Part shown: one piece after another, positions 23,882 to 26,647 of the stretch
Layout: every line of letters begins with the position of its first letter
Numbering within the stretch: position 1 is the first letter of the stretch
Source: CAWHOW01 sp050013795
GTDB lineage: Bacteria > Bacteroidota > Bacteroidia > Bacteroidales > CG2-30-32-10
Length of the DNA: 26,647 bases
Direction of reading: 5' to 3'
Assembly (NCBI GenBank): GCA_050013795.1
Contig: JBEKEO010000021.1
Coordinates: 1 to 26,647, forward strand
Notes under the pieces: model-generated
What the model was told of the DNA's origin: nothing
Databases searched by the model: none
Seen by the model: the letters and a program-made list of their open reading frames with translations, nothing else
Program-made: the position numbers and the translations under genes

Positions 23882-24514
23882 TTACTTTTTTGCAAGATAT
23901 GATGAAACACCTTCGTGAGTGGCTTTCATAGCTTTATCGCCTTTGTGCCAGTTGGCGGGGCAAACTTCGCCATTCTCTTCAAAGAATTGCAAAGCATCAA
24001 CCATCCTCAAGGCTTCTTCAATGCTTCTGCCTAAAGGAAGATCATTAACCACCTGGTGACGAACGATTCCCTGTTTATCAATAAGGAAAAGTCCGCGGTA
24101 AGCAACAGGAGCGCCATTAAAAGTATTTTCGCCGCTATCGTTATAATCGTAATCGCCTGCAAGAACATCAAAATTCCGCGAAATGGTCTTGGTAAGGTCA
24201 GAAACTATCGGGAATTTCACTCCCTTAATTCCGCCATCTTTCTTTTCTGTATTCAGCCATGCCCAGTGCGAAAACTTGGAATCGATACTGCAGCCTACTA
24301 CAGCCACGTTTCTTTTTTCAAATTCCTGGATAGCTTCCTGAAAAGCTATGATCTCGGTGGGGCATACAAAAGTAAAATCAAGAGGGTAAAAGAAAAATAC
24401 CACATGTTTTTTACCAATAAATTGTTCCAATGAGAAGTTATCTACAAACTCTCCCCCGTTGATAACGGCTTCTGCCTTGAATAACGGAGCTTTTTTACCA
24501 ACTAATACTGACAT
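23882..24514 (-). CDS. 2-Cys peroxiredoxin (AhpC/Prx1 type)
   Basis: The 210-residue cytoplasmic enzyme reduces hydrogen peroxide and organic hydroperoxides at a cysteine. The peroxidatic Cys is C51 in the signature DFTFVCPTE, and the resolving Cys is C185 in GEVCPANW, which makes it a typical 2-Cys enzyme with the Prx1/AhpC C-terminal arm. The motif YPLDFTFVCPTEIIAF and the length are standard for the thioredoxin-linked subgroup. No ahpF-like reductase lies next to it, so electrons probably come from a thioredoxin or a distant reductase. It has its own promoter (TACCTTTG on the minus strand, 24550-24557) and stands as a single gene. No oxidative-stress regulator site was recognised. Confidence 0.95.
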   Translation of the reverse strand: MSVLVGKKAPLFKAEAVINGGEFVDNFSLEQFIGKKHVVFFFYPLDFTFVCPTEIIAFQEAIQEFEKRNVAVVGCSIDSKFSHWAWLNTEKKDGGIKGVKFPIVSDLTKTISRNFDVLAGDYDYNDSGENTFNGAPVAYRGLFLIDKQGIVRHQVVNDLPLGRSIEEALRMVDALQFFEENGEVCPANWHKGDKAMKATHEGVSSYLAKK

Positions 24515-24549
24515 ATATTTATAAATTTTAATTAATGTTTTTTATACGG

Positions 24550-24557
24550 CAAAGGTA
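24550..24557 (-). promoter_or_regulatory. -7 promoter element of the peroxiredoxin gene
   Basis: The minus strand reads TACCTTTG (TAnnTTTG), with TTTC about 20 bp upstream as a weak -33 element. The predicted start is about 28 nt before the ATG. Confidence 0.48.
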
Positions 24558-24595
24558 ATATAAATAATTGCTATTTAGAAACATTTTAAATAAAT

Positions 24596-25318
24596 TTAAG
24601 ATAAAATTAACAAAGCGGTAACTGCACCTAAAATAATCGCTATGAATTTATAGATATTGAAATGGTGGTGCTCGTCCGATTCGAATAGAATAGTGGTGGA
24701 TATATGCAGGAAGATGCCCACCACCATGGCAAGGATAATGTCGAAGAAGTTGGTAAGGTTTTCTTTCATCCCCGAGCCGATAAGATAAGATGTAATGGTT
24801 CCTAATGGCGCCGAAAAAGCAAAGACAAGCAAAAGGATAACAGCCCATTGTTTCTTGATTCCCGATTGAAACAGTAATCCCATCAGCACTATTGAAATAG
24901 GAATGTTGTGAATAACGATGCCGGTGAGCAAAGTGTTTTGCAAAGCAGGTTCCGAGAAGTTCCTGGCAAGAGGCATACCTTCGAGGAAGGAATGTATGCA
25001 GATACCAATCACGATGGCATAGGGATTTACATGATGTTCGTGCTCCTGAACATGATGATGCCCATGCTCTACGCCTTTGGTCAGGAAATCGAGAAGAAGC
25101 TGGATAAAGAAACCAAGCAGTATATATAGTCCGATGGTAGATGAGAGCGCTGATTTATAAATTTCGGGAATAAGATCAACACAGCTAAGAGAAAGCAGGA
25201 ACGCACCCCCGAAAGCCAGTATAAGCTTAAGTGTCTTTTCGCCTGCTTTAAACAGGAAAACTGATAAGCCGCATAAGGTTACCGGCAGGAATAATGCAAG
25301 AAATACAAGAAGATCCAT
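24596..25318 (-). CDS. ZIP-family divalent metal transporter
   Basis: The 240-residue inner-membrane protein has about eight hydrophobic segments and imports Zn2+, Fe2+ or related metals if it behaves like known ZIP proteins. The TM4 signature is HSFLEGMP (H109, E113) and the TM5 signature is HNIP (H137, N138), which together form the binuclear metal site. A cytosolic-type histidine-rich loop, with HGHHH and HEHH at residues 85-96, lies between TM3 and TM4 and fits metal sensing or capture. The substrate cannot be fixed from sequence; bacterial ZIPs are often broad. It lies after the nested palindromic element and before the peroxiredoxin gene on the same strand (81-bp gap), but the peroxiredoxin promoter suggests separate transcription. 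Confidence 0.92.
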   Translation of the reverse strand: MDLLVFLALFLPVTLCGLSVFLFKAGEKTLKLILAFGGAFLLSLSCVDLIPEIYKSALSSTIGLYILLGFFIQLLLDFLTKGVEHGHHHVQEHEHHVNPYAIVIGICIHSFLEGMPLARNFSEPALQNTLLTGIVIHNIPISIVLMGLLFQSGIKKQWAVILLLVFAFSAPLGTITSYLIGSGMKENLTNFFDIILAMVVGIFLHISTTILFESDEHHHFNIYKFIAIILGAVTALLILS

Positions 25319-25371
25319 TGTTTAAACCGAATTACTTTGTGATGTTAGGCAAATAAGTATTTATCATATAT

Positions 25372-25531
25372 AGATTCCTCATTTCTCCGCCATCCGGCGG
25401 ATCCATTCGGAATGACAATTTATTTATTTTCTAGTGGGGGATTAGGTGGCGATTCGCCTAAGGCGAATCGCCACCTAATCCCCCTATTATCCATCAATTT
25501 AATATGTCATTCCGAACGAAGTGAGGAATCT
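25372..25531. repeat. 160-bp nested palindromic element (REP/MITE-like)
   Basis: The outer arms are AGATTCCTCA (25372-25381) with TGAGGAATCT (25522-25531), and TTCGGAATGACA (25406-25417) with TGTCATTCCGAA (25505-25516). The left arm also contains a small hairpin, TCCGCC (25386-25391) with GGCGGA (25396-25401). Between the arms lies the perfect inner palindrome listed next. The right arm (25505-25531) is a motif I recall as a frequent intergenic repeat in Bacteroidota and other bacteria. No open frame or transposase is inside, so mobilisation, if any, would be in trans. Confidence 0.72.
25436..25484. repeat. perfect 24-bp inverted repeat with a 1-nt centre
   Basis: Positions 25436-25459 and 25461-25484 are exact reverse complements around a single A at 25460. 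The arms start GGGGGATTAGG and end CCTAATCCCCC. As RNA or extruded DNA this would be a very stable hairpin. It lies between the ends of the flanking repeat arms, in the gap between the sugar transporter and ZIP genes. Confidence 0.85.
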
Positions 25532-25567
25532 TACTTAAAAGCAGTATTAAAATAATTGTATATAACA

Positions 25568-26647
25568 TCAGTTACTATATTTTACTTTATGTCCTTTAAC
25601 AGCATAATACAGGATATACAAATAGCATGGGATAAGTATCCAATAGGCGCCATGGTTGCCAATGAAATCGATATCAGCAAGTCTTCCGTAAGTCAATGAT
25701 AAAAGAGAGCCGCCAACAATTCCCATTATCAGAATTGCAGAACCAATCTTTGTGAAACGTCCCAGTCCGTTAATAGCAAGAGGCCAAATGGCAGGCCACA
25801 TCACCGCATTGGCAACACCTAACAATGCTATAAATATCACGGAATAATATCCATGCAGAATTACAGCAGTTAAAGAAAACAAAAGCGCCAGTATAGCGGA
25901 TATGCTCAACGCTTTTCCCTGTTTGATATACTTAGGAATTAAAATGATACCTATTATATACCCTATTACCATTCCAAATAAAGGCATCAAAGGGAACAGC
26001 CTGGCATCATCCATTACCACACCCAGCGATTTTCCATATAGCGTAATGGTATCAATAGATATGACTTCTGCACCTACATAGAAGAAGATGGCAATAAATC
26101 CCAAAAGCAAATGAGGGAACTGGAATATGCTGGTCTTCTCTACGGCAACACTGTCCGTGCTTTCGTTATTTTTTTCAGTGTCAACTTCGGGGATAGGGGA
26201 GAAACGAATAAAAACAGCAAGGATAAAAAGTGAAACAGCAATAATGATATACGGCATGATAACCCTTGAGGCAAGACTATTCAACAGCGCTTCTCTTTCA
26301 ATGCCGGTAACAGTTATTTTAAGTTGTCTTTCTATGGATTCAAAGTTCTTTAAAACAATAGCGCTAAGCACCAATGGACCGATGAAACCTGCAACTTTAT
26401 TACATATCCCCATTATGCTGATACGTTTGGCTGCGCTTTCTATAGGGCCGAGAATGGTTACATACGGATTTGATGCAGACTGAAGGATGCATAAACCTGT
26501 TCCTTGTATAAACAGTCCGGTAATGAACAAGCCATATTCACGGGTCAAAGCAGCAGGTATGAATAAGAGTGAGCCTAAAGCCATTACCAATAGTCCTGTT
26601 GCCATGCCCATTTTAAATCCTGTCTTTTTTAATACCCACGATGAGGG
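25568..26647 (-). CDS. sugar MFS transporter, FucP/GluP type (5' end missing)
   Basis: The frame is open to the right window edge, so the first 50-70 residues are missing; the ATG at 26611 is internal. The visible 359 residues include PSSWVLKKTGFKMGMATG, the loop between the second and third segments, then QGTGLCILQSASNPYVTILGP and KRISIMGICNKVAGFIGP, which are typical of the FucP/GluP/NagP branch of the major facilitator superfamily. These are proton- or sodium-coupled importers of fucose, glucose, galactose or N-acetylglucosamine. About ten hydrophobic segments are visible, and a short Lys-rich tail (GHKVKYSN) ends the protein. The precise sugar cannot be read from sequence, and no catabolic gene is in view. 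Confidence 0.9.
   Translation of the reverse strand, partial: PSSWVLKKTGFKMGMATGLLVMALGSLLFIPAALTREYGLFITGLFIQGTGLCILQSASNPYVTILGPIESAAKRISIMGICNKVAGFIGPLVLSAIVLKNFESIERQLKITVTGIEREALLNSLASRVIMPYIIIAVSLFILAVFIRFSPIPEVDTEKNNESTDSVAVEKTSIFQFPHLLLGFIAIFFYVGAEVISIDTITLYGKSLGVVMDDARLFPLMPLFGMVIGYIIGIILIPKYIKQGKALSISAILALLFSLTAVILHGYYSVIFIALLGVANAVMWPAIWPLAINGLGRFTKIGSAILIMGIVGGSLLSLTYGRLADIDFIGNHGAYWILIPCYLYILYYAVKGHKVKYSN

Overview
The window looks like a chromosomal piece of an environmental Bacteroidota (class Bacteroidia). The evidence is a type-B type IX secretion (T9SS) C-terminal domain on a large surface protein, OmpA/PD40 envelope proteins, the AIR-synthase-like/prfA/pyrF gene order, low GC, mostly A-rich start regions without Shine-Dalgarno (SD) sequences, and several TAnnTTTG-type -7 promoter elements. 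No rRNA, tRNA, CRISPR, phage gene or transposase was seen. Order-level placement cannot be made from this sequence alone.

Layout. 1-5418 (+): the 3' part of an OmpA/PD40 envelope gene ending in an intrinsic terminator, then a tight four-gene run (PurM-like AIR synthase, prfA, pyrF, a secreted MORN-like protein). 5419-5963: non-coding, with a GC-rich, inverted-repeat-bounded element. 5964-7052 (+): a nitronate-monooxygenase-like flavoprotein. 7086-13207: a divergent cluster. On the minus strand it has a membrane protein with a spermidine-synthase-like domain, the AmmeMemoRadiSam radical SAM enzyme and a histone-H1-like tailed protein; on the plus strand, a secreted Memo-AMMECR1 fusion. 13208-13991: a long gene-free stretch with about 15 degenerate 21-bp tandem units and a structured leader. 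13992-16544 (+): a soluble PRC/MgtE_N/CBS protein and an Nramp-family transporter with altered metal-site residues, both preceded by strong SD sequences. 16565-22242: a small lipoprotein, a 1221-residue T9SS adhesin-like protein and a PD40 protein. 22365-26647 (-): a TPR protein, a 2-Cys peroxiredoxin, a ZIP metal transporter, a nested palindromic element and the 3' part of a FucP/GluP-type sugar transporter.

How the genes fit together. The PurM-like, PrfA and PyrF genes form a housekeeping operon for nucleotide synthesis and translation termination. The Memo, AMMECR1 and radical SAM proteins are the three known parts of the AmmeMemoRadiSam system. Here they appear export-tagged and sit beside a membrane protein whose spermidine-synthase-like site lacks the usual acidic motif. 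The MgtE_N/CBS protein and the Nramp protein look like a magnesium sensor and transporter encoded as separate chains. The most unusual non-coding features are the 21-bp array, the GC-rich element at 5521-5656 and the nested palindrome at 25372-25531.
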